A stretch of 64,000 nucleotides of DNA. Source: Grifola frondosa. Taxonomy: Eukaryota; Basidiomycota; Agaricomycetes; Polyporales; Grifolaceae. The stretch is from the NCBI GenBank assembly GCA_001683735.1, contig LUGG01000032.1, positions 186,001-250,000 of the forward strand. The letters are read 5' to 3'. How positions within the stretch are numbered: the first letter of the stretch is position 1; every line of letters starts with the position of its first letter. The notes below the pieces were generated by a model that worked only from the letters and a program-made list of their open reading frames with translations, searched no databases and was not told where the DNA came from. The position numbers and the translations under genes are program-made. Positions 33,876-47,110 of the stretch are shown here, in pieces.

Positions 33876-34817
33876 ATGTCTACCACTACTGTCAACCCAG
33901 CCTTGTGCGATGTAAGACAGCCGCTTTCATCTCGTTCTTCGTTAACATCTTCCTCTTCTAGTTTTGTCATCAGAAGCCTAAGTTCGGCGGATATCGTTTT
34001 TGTGGCAAGACATGTGCGGCACAGGCCAATAACCTCTGCACCGTGAGTGGCTACATTCTATTCGGCCGCGGCTGCTTACTCTTCACCGTTCAGCAATGCC
34101 ACCAGAAGCCGAAGTTCGCTAATTACGACTATTGTGGAAAGTCCTGCGCAGCTTTAGCAGCACAAGCGCAGAAGCGGCCGCTCGGCGCAGGAACTATGAA
34201 CGTTCCTCACCACGGTCAGCCCACGCCCGGTGCAGCGAAAGGGAGCAACTATGGGAGGAGACAGCAGCACTGCTCCGGCTCAATACACCCGTACGCCATG
34301 ATAAATTTAGCACTCAATTATTCGCCATGACCGTGCGGTGTGTAGCTCAGCCACCTCCCGCTCAAGCATATCAGCCCCGGCCTGCCCAATTTGGCCATCC
34401 GCATCCGGTGCCAGTCGACCAAGACATGCACACAGCGCCCCGCGTCCCGGTAATTCAGCCGCACTTCGGTGTCTCCACAGGGCTATCCAACATCTGACCC
34501 AGCCAACGCATACGGAACGGCACCATCGCCACCATCCGAACCTGCGACGTGTCTTATTCCAGACTGTGACCAGCCTGCGCATGTCGATGCTAACGGCATA
34601 CAGACTAGTGACTACTGTTCTGTGAGCCACTGCCGGTACGTTCATCTTCCCTTTGTGTTGTTCGCTGCCATCTTGACAGCGGCGTGATGCATCCAGTGAG
34701 GCTGTGGATAAGAACTTAGCGCAGCCCTGCATCATGTGCCTGGAGATGCCACAGAGCAGAGTCGACCATTTCTGTGGGAGGGCGTGCAGAGAGGAGGCAT
34801 TGAGCAAGCCCGAATGA
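33876..34817 (+). CDS. Cys/His-rich protein related to the PARP N-terminus, without a catalytic domain
   Basis: Exons begin at 33876 (MSTTTVNPALCD), 33962 and 34094, with a last exon from about 34703 to the TGA at 34815-34817. Modules read FCHQKPKFGGYRFCGKTCAA, QCHQKPKFANYDYCGKSCAA, CLIPDCDQPAH...YCSVSHC and CIMCLEMPQSRVDHFCGRAC. They are in the same order as in the PARP gene at 27702. The protein then stops (REEALSKPE) exactly where the PARP catalytic domain would begin. A Pro/Gln-rich linker joins modules 2 and 3. One added base near 34260 and one at the CC of 34474-34475 are needed to keep frame. It could be a regulator or decoy sharing a binding partner with the PARP, or a truncated gene. 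Confidence 0.7.
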
Positions 34818-35452
34818 GGATAACTTTCAGCCTGAGAGTAACTTATCTGTCTCGCCACCAAAGTGTGGACGTCCGGGGTATTTACATTGAATGGGTCTGA
34901 GATACAACAGGGATATCAGTACGATCATGTCAATGCGTGATGGATCGTGAGTGCACGTAAAAGTACAAGTCCGCGAAGTGTGATATCTACAAAGAAAGGG
35001 GAAATGAAGCAGAGTGATCCGTGAGGTTAGGGTGCCAGCCCGAGAGGCGCCGCACCTCAAAAAGGGAAAAAAGGTGATAGGGATCATAATGCAAGAACGG
35101 CACCGAGGAGAAAATGAACCTGCATATTAAGTATAATATAATGCGTCAAATAAAAGCGGAAGCCTTAAGCCTTCTTAAAAGAAAGCCAAGCTTGTTGCAT
35201 CGATTAGTCGTTGGCATCGTGACAAATAGCGCGAGCGCATGATAGCTTGGCCAGACATTGACAGAAACCTTGATGAACTCGAGTCAATGCCATGGAAGGG
35301 TTGTTGGCACAGACTTAAGTTACCTTTGATACGCATGCCCTGAGACGTGAGTCTTCTGGATGGACAGTGGTGGCTATCGTGTCGATTTGACGAGGGAGGA
35401 ATTACGGGGAGCGGTTTGTTAGCGGGTACACCTATCGGATCGGGACTACAGG
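34818..35452. other. Intergenic, convergent
   Basis: No gene recognised between the convergent genes ending at 34817 and 35453. AT-rich, with no clear repeat. Confidence 0.45.
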
Positions 35453-36145
35453 CTAGTCAGGAAGAGTCCCTGCGGGTAAAAACCATTTACCACACCTGTC
35501 CGCAGGATCCAGTGTGTGGATAGCGATATGCGAAGTAAGCGCACGCATATTCGGAAGAATGTTGTTACAACCCCGCCGTGGGCAAGGGATATCGCGATCT
35601 GCACCTCCATTCTGTAGCATCGCAAAATATGCTTCTCGTGCCTGTTGAAATAAGATGTTTACCCGATGGGGTGTGCATTGAAATGTACGCACCGATTCGC
35701 CTAACGCATACAGACCGGACTGCCTGATTCGCATCCTTGGGCCAGACGATGGACCGATTTCCATCATACAAGGGGTCTCGCTGTCTCTGTGATCCACACT
35801 TGAAAAATCCGATGGAGGAGGATCATCGTTCAAATGAGTAGCTCGATATCGTGCGGCGATATCTTGGGCAGCAGTCGTGGTCCTTGAACGACTGCTCTGT
35901 AAGCTGACTTGACGCTTTGCAGAAGGGCGAGAGGAATGTTTGTATGTCCAAGTGCTGTCATTGTCATGAGGATAGGTGTTTAAGCAGAAAGGGCTGGAAG
36001 GAAATATGACGCCGTAACGTTTGACATGGCGGGGAGTCCGAGGAGAGTGTGCAGGCCCGCCTGCCAAGTGGGTGTGGGGATTGGCAAGAGAGATGTGTAT
36101 GAAATCCTCGGTAGCATGTTGAATAGTGGGAGTACGGTAGGCCAT
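35453..36145 (-). CDS. Small protein with a C2H2-like zinc-finger motif
   Basis: A single open frame of 230 residues starting MAYRTPTIQHATEDFIHISL. The first two thirds are Ser/Pro/Arg-rich and probably disordered. The C-terminal part holds IPCPRRGCNNILPNMRAL followed by TSHIAIH. This is a C-x4-C-x12-H-x3-H arrangement, close to but not identical with a classical C2H2 finger. The protein ends KWFLPAGTLPD. No family is recognised. A missed upstream exon is possible. Confidence 0.45.
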   Translation of the reverse strand: MAYRTPTIQHATEDFIHISLANPHTHLAGGPAHSPRTPRHVKRYGVIFPSSPFCLNTYPHDNDSTWTYKHSSRPSAKRQVSLQSSRSRTTTAAQDIAARYRATHLNDDPPPSDFSSVDHRDSETPCMMEIGPSSGPRMRIRQSGLYALGESVRTFQCTPHRVNILFQQAREAYFAMLQNGGADRDIPCPRRGCNNILPNMRALTSHIAIHTLDPADRCGKWFLPAGTLPD

Positions 36146-36681
36146 GAGCGTGCGGCTGCCTGCAGCTGCAATGAAGGGTTAAATATCAGCACTTCAATCA
36201 CATTTAGGCGCTGTAACGTTCTGTACTTTATGCTCAAACTGCGGCCGCTCAGCCAAGGGAACGCAGCCGTTTAAATAAAAATATAAACAACTCTATGTGA
36301 TGGAAAACTTACATTCGCATTCCTCGAGCAGCCGTCTCCTCCGAGATCCTCGTGCTTCCACAGCAAGTCTCAAAGTATCCCTCTCGCCCGAATCAAGCGG
36401 AGGCTAAATCGGGTGTTTTGAACATAGAGTTGACTCAGATGGAGCCAAAGAATGATAGAGTAGCAACCCGCAAGGCAACAAACGTGGAAGTCCTTGGTTT
36501 CAGCACTGGAGGCGGTTCTGGCACTCGGCCCAATTCATCCGCGACATAAAGCCACAAAAGCCAAATACATACAAATTTCCAGCCACCGACGCGTTTCATG
36601 GGCGCCTGGCTATGGCCTCGACTGACCGAACCAATGCCAACTTTTGCCTGAACACCGAAACCTACAGCTTTAGCAGTTGAC
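36146..36681. other. Divergent intergenic region
   Basis: Spacer between the divergent zinc-finger-like gene and COQ4. Only short chance frames are seen. Confidence 0.45.
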
Positions 36682-37862
36682 ATGTCGCTTCTGAGTTGCT
36701 CTATCCGTGCCGCTTTTAGCTCAACACGACGAACGTGTACGGCGGCGGCGGCGACCCAGTGTCGCCAGCCACTTCAAATTCGTTCGGTCAAAACGCAACC
36801 TGCCTACGAAGGACACATCCCTCTAAATGGGTTCGAAGCAGGATTTCTGACTGTAGGGTCTGCTTTGATGGCACTGCTTAACCCACGCAGAGGTGGTAAG
36901 TTTGTTTATCTTACCATAGAAATTTAGTATGAAACCTGCGTTCGCCAGACATGGTTGCGGCCCTGGGGGACCTTACTTCAGGTCCTGTACTACCACATAT
37001 GCGAGATGCCATGCTGGCGAGCGCAGAAGGCCGACAGATATTGAAGGATCGTCCCAGAGTCAACACACATACCGTTGATATGGACAAGCTTGCTCAGCTT
37101 CCGGAGGGAACTTGGGGTCGCACATACGTCACATGGCTTGAACGTTGTGGTGTCACACCAGATACCCGTGAACCTGTGCGTTACTTGTACTTGAATTCAG
37201 GACCTGTGGATGTTTCTGTGCACGATTATTTCGTGCATTATGAGAGGCTGATAATGGACTGCATTCGCCGTTGGTGTCAGTCGTGGACACATCGAATGGG
37301 GATATCTGTGGGTCTTCCTGCGAGTTGCTCTGATATTGACTACCTTTATTTCCACCAGGTACATTACGTGAATGACCCGGAATTGGCATACGTGATGCAG
37401 CGCTACCGCGAATGTCACGACTTCTACCACGCCCTCTGTGGAGTTCCAGTTAACGTTGAGTATGAGCTTGCCCTCAAATTCTTTGAGTTTGCCAATCTCG
37501 GCTTGCCAATGGCTGGACTTGCTGCCGCATTTGGACACCTCCGCCTGAACTCGGCAAAACGCGCGAAACTATTCAAAGAGTTCGTTCCTTGGGCGGTGAA
37601 GTGTGGAAGTAGTGCGCAGAGCCTAATTACAGTGTATTGGGAGAAGAGGTGGGAGCATAATGTGGAGGATATGAAGAAAGAATTCGGTATATGGGACCCT
37701 CCAGAGGTGAAATGGCGCCGGCCTCTGAAAGAGGCTCAGGCTGCCACAGCCAAAGAGCACAAGAGGCGAGTGCAGCTGCGAATAATCAATCCTGATGCAT
37801 CCGCTTCAGTGAATATTCGTTGTCATATCGCTGGTAAGCAGGTTGCTCCGGTATCGGAATAA
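36682..37862 (+). CDS. COQ4: Ubiquinone biosynthesis protein COQ4
   Basis: COQ4 is a mitochondrial matrix protein of the coenzyme Q synthesis complex. Exon 1 (36682-36895) encodes a basic, Arg- and Ala-rich presequence ([20 protein letters not shown]) and [20 protein letters not shown]. Exon 2 starts at 36949 ([12 protein letters not shown]). The zinc motif HDxxH-x11-E is present as [17 protein letters not shown]. An inferred intron at 37176-37358 joins REP to [19 protein letters not shown]. It is 183 nt long, a multiple of three, and has no stop codon, so its retention would insert 61 residues not usual for COQ4. The C-terminal end is basic. Confidence in the identity is high; the C-terminal 30 residues are less conserved. 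Confidence 0.9.
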
Positions 37863-38106
37863 TACGCTTTTGACCAGCGAAGACCTGAAGTCCCGTTTTC
37901 AGGACCATAATGTATGCATGTGTTGGATGTCATAATACGATCTTGCCCTACTCACATCCGAAGTGCGTGCGCTCCTTGAAACGCTCGTGACTCACGTTCT
38001 GCAGGTATTTTTTGATTGGCTTCGATTCAAGTAACAATCTTTATTATCCCAGCAACCAAGCTGTCATTATCAGCAGTTTTAATATTAGAGCAGTAGAGTC
38101 TGTCCA

Positions 38107-39876
38107 CTATGCCTGTCTCGCTTCCAAGACGACTTCCCTCAGCCTTCTGATTGCTTCATCGACCTCTTGCTCGCCCAATAAACTAAACGCTGCACGGACA
38201 TACGCCGTCTTCCCACCATTCGGCAGGAAGACTGTCCCAGGAAGAGCAAGCACACCCTTTTCGAGTGCCTTCGTGCGAATGATACTCTCCGAGTCGTGCG
38301 CCTCCGGGTCTGCCCCGTGCGGGCCCAATAGTAATTTGAACCTTGATTCAAATAGTATCAGTTCCCGCGAGCATGACATAAATGGGCGCAAGTTACCAGA
38401 AGAACATTCCTGCTTCCGGGGTGTTCCACTCTGCAAGCCCTGCGAGGTGCTTCTTCATCGCGCCTTCGAACACGTCGCGCTTCTCGCGGTAGAACTGCGA
38501 GACGGCCTCTGTGTGCGCCTTGAACCCGTCGTATCCCCATTCGTTCAGTAGGGCGAAAGTGATCGTCTGTGTTAGCGATGGTGTCTGTAGACTCGCAATT
38601 GCAGTCTAGATGACACGATGTCAGGCAGATATGTTTTATCAGCACGGAGAGGAATGAGAGACGTACGTGCATGTCGATAACTTGCATGAGCGGCTCTGGG
38701 CCGCAGGCAAAGCCGATCCTGATTCCAGACGATAGGATCTTGGACAGGCTGTCGAAGCGCAGAACTCTGCCCACCTCGGGCTGCTGCAGCTCTAGAGAAA
38801 AGTATGACGGCACTCGAGGAGCATTACCAAAATACAGGTAGTAATATGGGTCATCTGCAGCGCGAATGTCATTAGACGGCGAACAGTAACATGGTTCAAG
38901 GGCTTAACTTTCCTTCTAAGATGAGGAAATTATGTTCTCGAGCGAGCTCGAGCACTTCCTGACGCCGTTCCAATGTCGCGGTCATCCCTGTTGGATTGCA
39001 GCCGTACTACAATATCGGTTATATGAGCTGCCGCGAAAGTATTGCAATTGCGAGGAATACGTACGGGTACAGTATAGAGTACTTTAGGCTTGGGCTTCGT
39101 CGATGGCCAGCTCTCTAAGATGGTGCGGAGCGATGTGGACGATATGCCCTGAGAATCCGTTTCGACCGCTGCGATACGAAGAATCACTCAATGAGGATTG
39201 ACCATAGCGAGTGCACGGCCTACCGACAAACTCCGCATGTAACGCTTGGAACATCGGCAACACACCGCTGCCAATTGAGCGATGTGACCTGGAAATTCTG
39301 TCGCATTACCGGAGAACTGACTCACGCGTAGACAGGAGATTCGACGAGAACCGGATCTCCAGGGTTCACCAAAGCCATGATTGCCTATATCCACTTGGTC
39401 AATGAGGTTCTGCATATCGAGTCTATAGTCTACCTTGTAAATAACATCCTGAGAGCCTGAGCCGATGCTGACTCTCCATCCTTCGCCCTTCTTCCTCCCG
39501 TGCTCGATTTCTTGCAGCCCATAGACCCACTCGCATAGCTTGGGAAGACCTGCGGTTGGACCGTACTGCAAACCTTCTGCGAGGGCGCTTCCAGTGATTT
39601 CGGTCGTGATCTCCTTCGAGGAGTCCTTGGGTGAGCGCGATGTCAATTGGAGGGATGTTAGAGGAAAGGTTGTCGCGTTTGGCTTTCCCGCGAGGAGAGA
39701 GATGAGGCCGGGGCGCGATTCCAGCGGATACAGGCCGCGAACTGACAATTTTGGATCGTCGGCGGGATATCGACTGAGTTATGGTGAAGTGATTGCTCAC
39801 TCGGGCTAGGTTTTCTCTCCTTAGCAAGATCGGAGAGAAAGGATGAGTAGAATTCGGTCGGAAGGCTTTTCACCAT
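38107..39876 (-). CDS. PLP-dependent class I/II aminotransferase (Aro8/kynurenine-aminoadipate type)
   Basis: Starts MVKSLPTEFYSSFLSDLAKE at 39876; exon 1 joins to IRGLYPLESRPGLISLLAGK. Later parts read GLQYGPTAGLPKLCEWVYGL, RVSIGSGSQDVIYK, MALVNPGDPVLVESPVYA, VLYTVP, YGCNPTG (substrate/PLP region) and LEDDPYYYLYF. The Schiff-base Lys lies in FDSLSKILSSGIRIGF. The gene ends with the small domain (TAYVRAAFSLLGEQEVDEAI) and a TAG at 38107-38109. Family members transfer amino groups between aromatic amino acids, 2-aminoadipate or kynurenine and 2-oxoglutarate, in cytosol or mitochondria. The exact substrate cannot be told. Frame is mostly kept across its short introns. Confidence 0.87.
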
Positions 39877-40196
39877 TTTGTCCTGCAATTTGTTTAGAAG
39901 AACAAGTCATGTTAAATGTCAGATTATCCGCGCCGGAAAGAATGCAGAAGTACCCGCCGCTTCAAGTTCAATTAATCCGTGCAACTGGCGTGAGGTTTTG
40001 AGACAAGTCGCCTGCCAGTGGTCGTAAATCGCGCGATCTGATTCGCTGTTTATGGCAAGTCCTGTAGAACACGTCTGCTACATTTTTTGAATCTAAACAC
40101 GCACGAACATTGCAAAATAAAGCAGTAGAAACACAAGCGAAGAAAAATTACAAGCATCCTCCTGTAGATATCTATGCAGTGCATATAAAGCCATCT
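39877..40196. other. Intergenic
   Basis: Short AT-rich spacer upstream of the aminotransferase and downstream of the UPF0014 gene. Nothing recognised. Confidence 0.45.
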
Positions 40197-41500
40197 CTAG
40201 CCAAGAAGCCTCTCCGTCTCCTCTGGCCCATTCCCATCCTCATGATTTCTTTTTACGATCCTTCTCGCGCTATTCCAGACATACAGCGCCGCACTCTTAA
40301 TCTTTTCCACGGTCTTGTTCACAAGCCAAGATCGCGCTCTCCACACCGCATGCTCCCTGGTGTCAATCCTGTCCGTTCGCACTCTGTGCTCGCTATCAAC
40401 GGTGACGCCGAGAGCGAGGATGGTGGTAGCGATTGAGGCGAGAGCGGTGGATGAGGAGATCATGAACATGATGACCATTTGGAGCCGGGCAGCTTGTTCG
40501 ACAGAGGACCCGCCGAGAATTGCACCGGTCATCATGCCAGGGATAGCAATGATGCCTATAACACTAAAGTATACAAAATAATTTGAGTCCCTGAACTTTT
40601 CTGATGCGGGATACAACACACGAACCTCATCTGATTAATATTGGGAGTGAGGGCGAGCCTGAGAGCCTCAGTTGCAACGGGCTTGCAAGCCTCAAATCTG
40701 GATGCTCCGAAAGCAAGGTACATCTCAACTTTGTCCTTGTTCTCGCTACAAATTAAAATGGCCAATAGTAAGGAGACGTCGCCAGAAGTAGTAAGAAGAA
40801 ACGCACTACAACTCCTTCAAGACGTAAGTAACGGACACAACGATCCCTGATATTGTGCTTCCACATAACATGCCCACAACAGGGACTGGACAAAATTGGC
40901 AAATGAGATTCGAGTTATAGATGAGGGAACGTACTATACTGATCCGGCCTCCAGAAGGGATCGACGGACATAGCAAAGCGGATTCCAATGATTGACACGG
41001 GAATGGTGGATCCGAGCATTCCCAAGAGCACAGAAGGAAACTGTGATGACTGTTGTGTTAGGAATTCTATCATAGCGTGAATCGGAAACCAACCATGTAA
41101 TCATATCGTCGCTTCGACTTATTGATCACTACGAATTGAAGTCAGCTATAATGAACGTTCTGGCCTGACACTGTCAACCTACCTGTTTCCGCCGTCCCCA
41201 TTATATTTAGTAGACCTGAATCCCGATTCGAAGTCGCCGTTAACCTCCGGACTTCAAATTTATCGTTCATGGACTCACAAGCCATCCCAGCAACTGCCCA
41301 TGGATTACGGTTTCGAATACTTTTTGCAATATCAAAGCGACCACGCTCAACTGGAGGACGCATCGAACAGCAGAAGTGACGAGCGAGCTGCCCACACCGA
41401 GGTGGAAAGTAGTCGAAATGACAGCGTCGAGGATAATAAAGGAGAACGCTAGGCCGACATTTGCCCACGACAAATGGGTATTGGACGGTACGGGCTCCAT
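40197..41500 (-). CDS. UPF0014 (FetB-like) membrane protein
   Basis: Starts MEPVPSNTHLSWANVGLAFS at 41500. Conserved pieces in order are LDAVISTTFHLGVGSSLVTS, AVRCVLQLSVVALILQKVFE, SVDPFW, PVVGMLCGSTISGIVVSVTY, DKVEMYLAFGASRFEACKPV, EALRLALTPNINQM and VIGIIAIPGMMTGAILGGSS. The QAARLQMVIMFMISSSTALA helix follows. Members include bacterial FetB, an iron-export permease, and plant ALS3, linked to aluminium tolerance. About six or seven membrane helices are expected. The basic cytosolic tail ends ETERLLG. In fungi the transported substance is unknown. Confidence 0.85.
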
Positions 41501-41603
41501 GACACAATTCTTTACAAGAGGTTTTGCAAAGGATGGTTAAGAGCAACCCGCGTCCAAGGCGTGCGAGTATTTGCGTATCTCGAGGCTAACATTCAAGTTT
41601 TGA

Positions 41604-42669
<1,066 letters not shown>

Positions 42670-42917
42670 CGTAGCACATCTGATCTGCTTCCATCTTGGT
42701 GCAGCCCTCACAGAGGCACAAGTACTCCTCGAAGATAGTCTGTAATAACATAAACCTTCGATTTAAATACATACAAGTTGTGAGTCGGCATATATACACC
42801 TCTTCGACTATTGCAAGACTATACGGTACACAAAAATACTACACATGACTAGAACAAGCACCATAACGAGGGTGATCTCCATGCTCGACGACTCCATGAT
42901 ATTATGCCAAATCACAT

Positions 42918-45900
42918 CTACCGTTTCTCCTTGACGTAGAAGTGGAGAATGAGATAGCTCGCCGTCGTGAATACAGCGAAGAATATGCCGAGGAGAGAAA
43001 TGTTCGGCCACCAGAATGACTGCAAAGGCTGCGCGTCAGCCTAATCTATAGATGGGAGGGGAGCCTTAGAAACGCACCTGAGCTCTCAGTCCAAACATGG
43101 AGAGAATCGTAGCTGCGGGTATATCTATCTCTACACCAAGCTGTGAACCATTCTCAGTAAGTCGTCCTGCAATATAAGGCTGACATTACATACCTCAGTT
43201 TGCTTCAATTGTAAATATCGCAGCTCGTTAACAGCCAGTGCTTCAAACGCGGCGTGGAAGAAGGATACCGTGTGCAACCACTGGAATGCTGGATGCACAG
43301 TCTTCCGATTGATGAGAAGTCCAGTGAACAGCAAACTAAGCACACAAATAATCGGTTATTGAGTAGTGCAGAATAAGTCCTGATGACGCACTTGAACAGC
43401 ATAATTAAGGTTCCCACAAGACTAGCGACGCTTGTACTGGAGAAGGCGATCGACAGTAGCAATATTACGCTGGCAGTTGTCAAGTTGAACAAGACGAGTG
43501 TGAGCATGAACTTCCAGAATGCGGGGACGGTCGGGACCAGACCAATCAATCCGTAGACGATACCACCGAATACGAGAGGTGGAACCACTCTCAACGGCAA
43601 AATGTCGAAGAGAATCTGTCACGAAGAATTAGCTATGAGGCAAGAGGCACGAAGAATAGAAACGAGCCTTGGAAGCGAAGTACGTGAAAGATGAATAATA
43701 TCCGTTCGCTCTGGATAAGTTATGATTAGACTAAGACTCTCGTCACAAGACAACCTTACGCACCGTTCGCGCATAAACAGGATTCTTTCATTGGCAAACA
43801 AGCTCAGACTCGATAAGCACGAGAAACCGAACAGCGCCAACGTGAAGAAGAAAATGCCTATAGTCACGATAAAAATTATGATATAACAATGATTTCAGGC
43901 AGAAACTCACCAAGCCTATTCTGGAATCCAGGAATATCATTCCTTGAAATTTATGTCAGATGAGCGTTTTATCGCATCTTTTTAAGAACACCTACGTAAT
44001 GTTGTGGAAGAAGAAGCCGCAGATTACTAAAAACTACGTGAGACAAGCAAATACTGAAAGAAAACTGGACACTTACGAGCCACAATGATCGAAGACGCAT
44101 AGTGAGCAGTAAGAAGCGCAGGGTCTCGGTATAGATTCTTGAATGCGCGTCCGCTCAAGATTCGGAATTGTGTTCCCCAGCTAGCTCGCTTGCGACCGCG
44201 AGTGATCGAACTCTCCAGCGCAACGTCAGGCAACTCCGCAGTGCCATTCTGGCCCGTAGCAGGCGCCCGCGAGACTTCCTCGATCTCAGCACGGAGATCA
44301 GCTGCAATAGTACTGTTATGATATGCATCGACAAGTGCGGCGAGGCGGGGTGGTAGTGGTGTGCCAGATTTGTGCGACGGCGTGGAGAGGACATCAAAGA
44401 GTTGAGATGTCTTGCGCTTGATGTAATCCGTGGACGAATGGATAGAACTAGCGCGGGTCCCATCAACGACGGACGAAGGCTGCGTCTCATCAACGACGGA
44501 TGAAGGCTCTCCGCTGGAATGAAGAGAGGTTGCCGATGAACCTGCACCGCTAACGAGTGCTTGTTCCTCATCACGAATATTATCTCCTTCTAATACAGGC
44601 TCCACCGCGAGACTTTCGGGAGATCGAGGCTCCATGCCAGCATGCATTGTCAGATCGACTGAAGGAAAATTAGTACCTTCCCCCTTAGCATTGTTAAAAC
44701 AACATACTAAGGAAATCAGCGATGTTGAACCCTATAGGACAGGGATGGCCAATTGTTCCTAGATACTCCGAACATTTCGCAGCTTCTCCGGAGTAGATGA
44801 GTTTCCCTTGGGCAAGAACAATCAATTGGTCGAAAAGCGAAACAATATTACTGCGCGGTTGATGGATAGTGAACACGACCGTGCGTTGGTAATCTCTAGC
44901 CAACGAGACTAAGCTGTCGATGACGCTCAGTGCGTTGAAGGCATCAAGACCTGAAAGATGGACGGTTAAATCATGTGACAATGACAAGAAACATAGCACC
45001 TACCACTCGTAGGTTCGTCGAGGAATAGAATGGAAGGGCTGGTAACCAGTTCGCACGCAATAGATACACGTCGCTTCTCACCGCCGGAAATAGAACGATG
45101 GCCTATATACAATGTTTAGATTTGATAGAAGAAAATGTTTTAATATACGTACCAGAATCACCGATTCTTGAATCCTTGATCCCGAGAATGCCGAGCTCCT
45201 GCATAGTCTCCAGTGTTCTGAACTTCTTCGCTTCAAAGCTCATCTCCCTCGGCAGTCTCAACAGCGCTGAATATAACACGGTCTCATATACAGTCAGTGT
45301 GCTCATGAGCGTATCCTCCTGGTCGACGAAGCCCATCACGTTCTTGAAGTCTGAGTCCGCGATGTCGCGACCATTCACAAGTTACGTCCACTCACGACGC
45401 CCCTCTTTCGCTTGCGTGCAAGAATATCCAGGAACGTCGACTTGCCCGCGCCTGACGCGCCCATGATCGCTAGAAGCTGCCCAGGTTTGACTGAGCCCGA
45501 AATTGAGTCAAGAATGGTGCGATTGCCGAGCGTGTATGAGATGTCATCGAAGTGCAATGACGCAGGTACGTGGTCCGTCATGAGCTTCGCAGTCTCGCTC
45601 TCCGGTAGTCGGATCTTCCCAAAGTCGCCAGAACGCGCCCTGCCCGCATACCACAGGACTAGAGGAGACATCAGAATGTGTCAAAGGCCCGTCACCATTG
45701 ATAATACTTACCTGCGGAAACTGCGATCACGATAAGTCCTGCGCCCGCTATGCTCAATGCTATAAAGCGACTATTATCAGGTTTCGGTGGCCTCTGAGAG
45801 CACAATTGTTGGTCATAGACTTAGTATGGTTAACAGAACACTCACTACGTAGCCCGGTACCTGCGAATAATGTAAGCACTCCCCGCTCTCGCATTCGAGA

Positions 45901-47110
45901 GTGATGTAATCGTCTCCGAAGAAGGTAGTAATTAGTTCATTCATTCCGGGCTCCTCAAATTTGCAGCCTTGTCCGGTCTTGCAACTGAAGGTCGCCGGAC
46001 CAGTAATCATTTGTTTCAAGAAGTCGGTGATGTCTGTGAAACTGCCAGTTAGCGCGGAACAAGAGACTGGTGGCTGTACATACTAAACTGCCATCCTCGC
46101 CACAAATGAATCGTCCGGGAACGCACTTGCATTGGATGTTGTCACAGTGGTACCGTGTCGAATTCGCATCGTAACCCTGCTGGGCTTCAGACGTACAAGA
46201 GTTCAGTGTGCAGTAGAATGATTCCACTTGAGCTGTCCAGAATTGGAACTGGCAGCTAGAGGAAGGTCGGTCGCAGCTGAATGTCACTTGTGGGGGACGA
46301 TCTGGGAGCATATCAAGAATCTTGCGATCTAAGATAGGTCGGCAACAATGCGATGAATTGTGATTGGAGACATACTGGTAACATTGCACATTTGATGGTT
46401 GTTGAATACCGTATCTCCACCCTTGTAACAAGTCATGTTAGAAGGCTTGTCATCCGTGTCACTTGAAGGCTGTCCGTAGAGGGGGAATCCGATACACGCT
46501 GCGTCAGTCTGGCATACTACAAGCGAAATGAGTGATACGAGAGGTGCTGAGTAGCATGCACGACACGCTCACCGTTGCAATTTACTCCTCCCCAACCGTC
46601 TTTGCATTCGCACTGCTTCCCATCCTCTCGTTGCCTCCGTTTCTCTCCATCGGCAAGCGAGTCGCACTCTGAGGTGACGTCAGCAAATCCACGGGGCAAC
46701 CAGCAGGCAACATACGCGGTGTCAAACAGTCTATGCCTGCCCACCCTGGAGGACACTTGCATTGCCCGTCATAATTGGAACATTCTCCAAAGTGTCCGCA
46801 AGTGAATGCATCCAGTTGGCAGTTGAAGCATGGCGGACAGTGTTCTACAGAGTTCGATCAACATAGACATCACATCCAATCAGCATTATACCGACCTGGT
46901 CTCCCATTAACCACGGATAATGGCTGAAACAGATATGTGTTGAATATACACTGTATTAGGCTTCCTGACGTTACGAACCGATAGCGGGTAACTCTGTGTG
47001 TTCAAGCTGAATCCGGACGAACTATTCCTAGCATAGGTCGTGGATACTAGACCTAGAGAAACCAACAGAGAAGCAGGAAGAAGCAAACGTCGATGTTTCG
47101 ATAAGACCAT
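42918..47110 (-). CDS. ADP1: ABC transporter, ABCG/White family, ADP1-like with cysteine-rich N-terminal part
   Basis: Starts [20 protein letters not shown] at 47110, a clear signal peptide. A large Cys-rich luminal part follows with EGF-like pieces ([22 protein letters not shown]) and further Cys clusters. A first membrane helix ([20 protein letters not shown]) precedes the ABC domain: Walker [10 protein letters not shown] (about 45434-45462), the Q-loop area [11 protein letters not shown], signature [10 protein letters not shown] and Walker [11 protein letters not shown], then [10 protein letters not shown] Ser-rich linker and six membrane helices follow, ending FYVKEKR with TAG at 42918-42920. 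Yeast Adp1 has the same layout; its substrate is unknown. Near 45376 one added base is needed to restore the frame after VVSG. Confidence 0.9.

Noticed and set aside
34451..34481. A 31-nt intron in the Cys/His-rich gene
   Set aside because: Too short compared with the 46-68 nt introns elsewhere; one missing base in the CC at 34474-34475 keeps frame instead.
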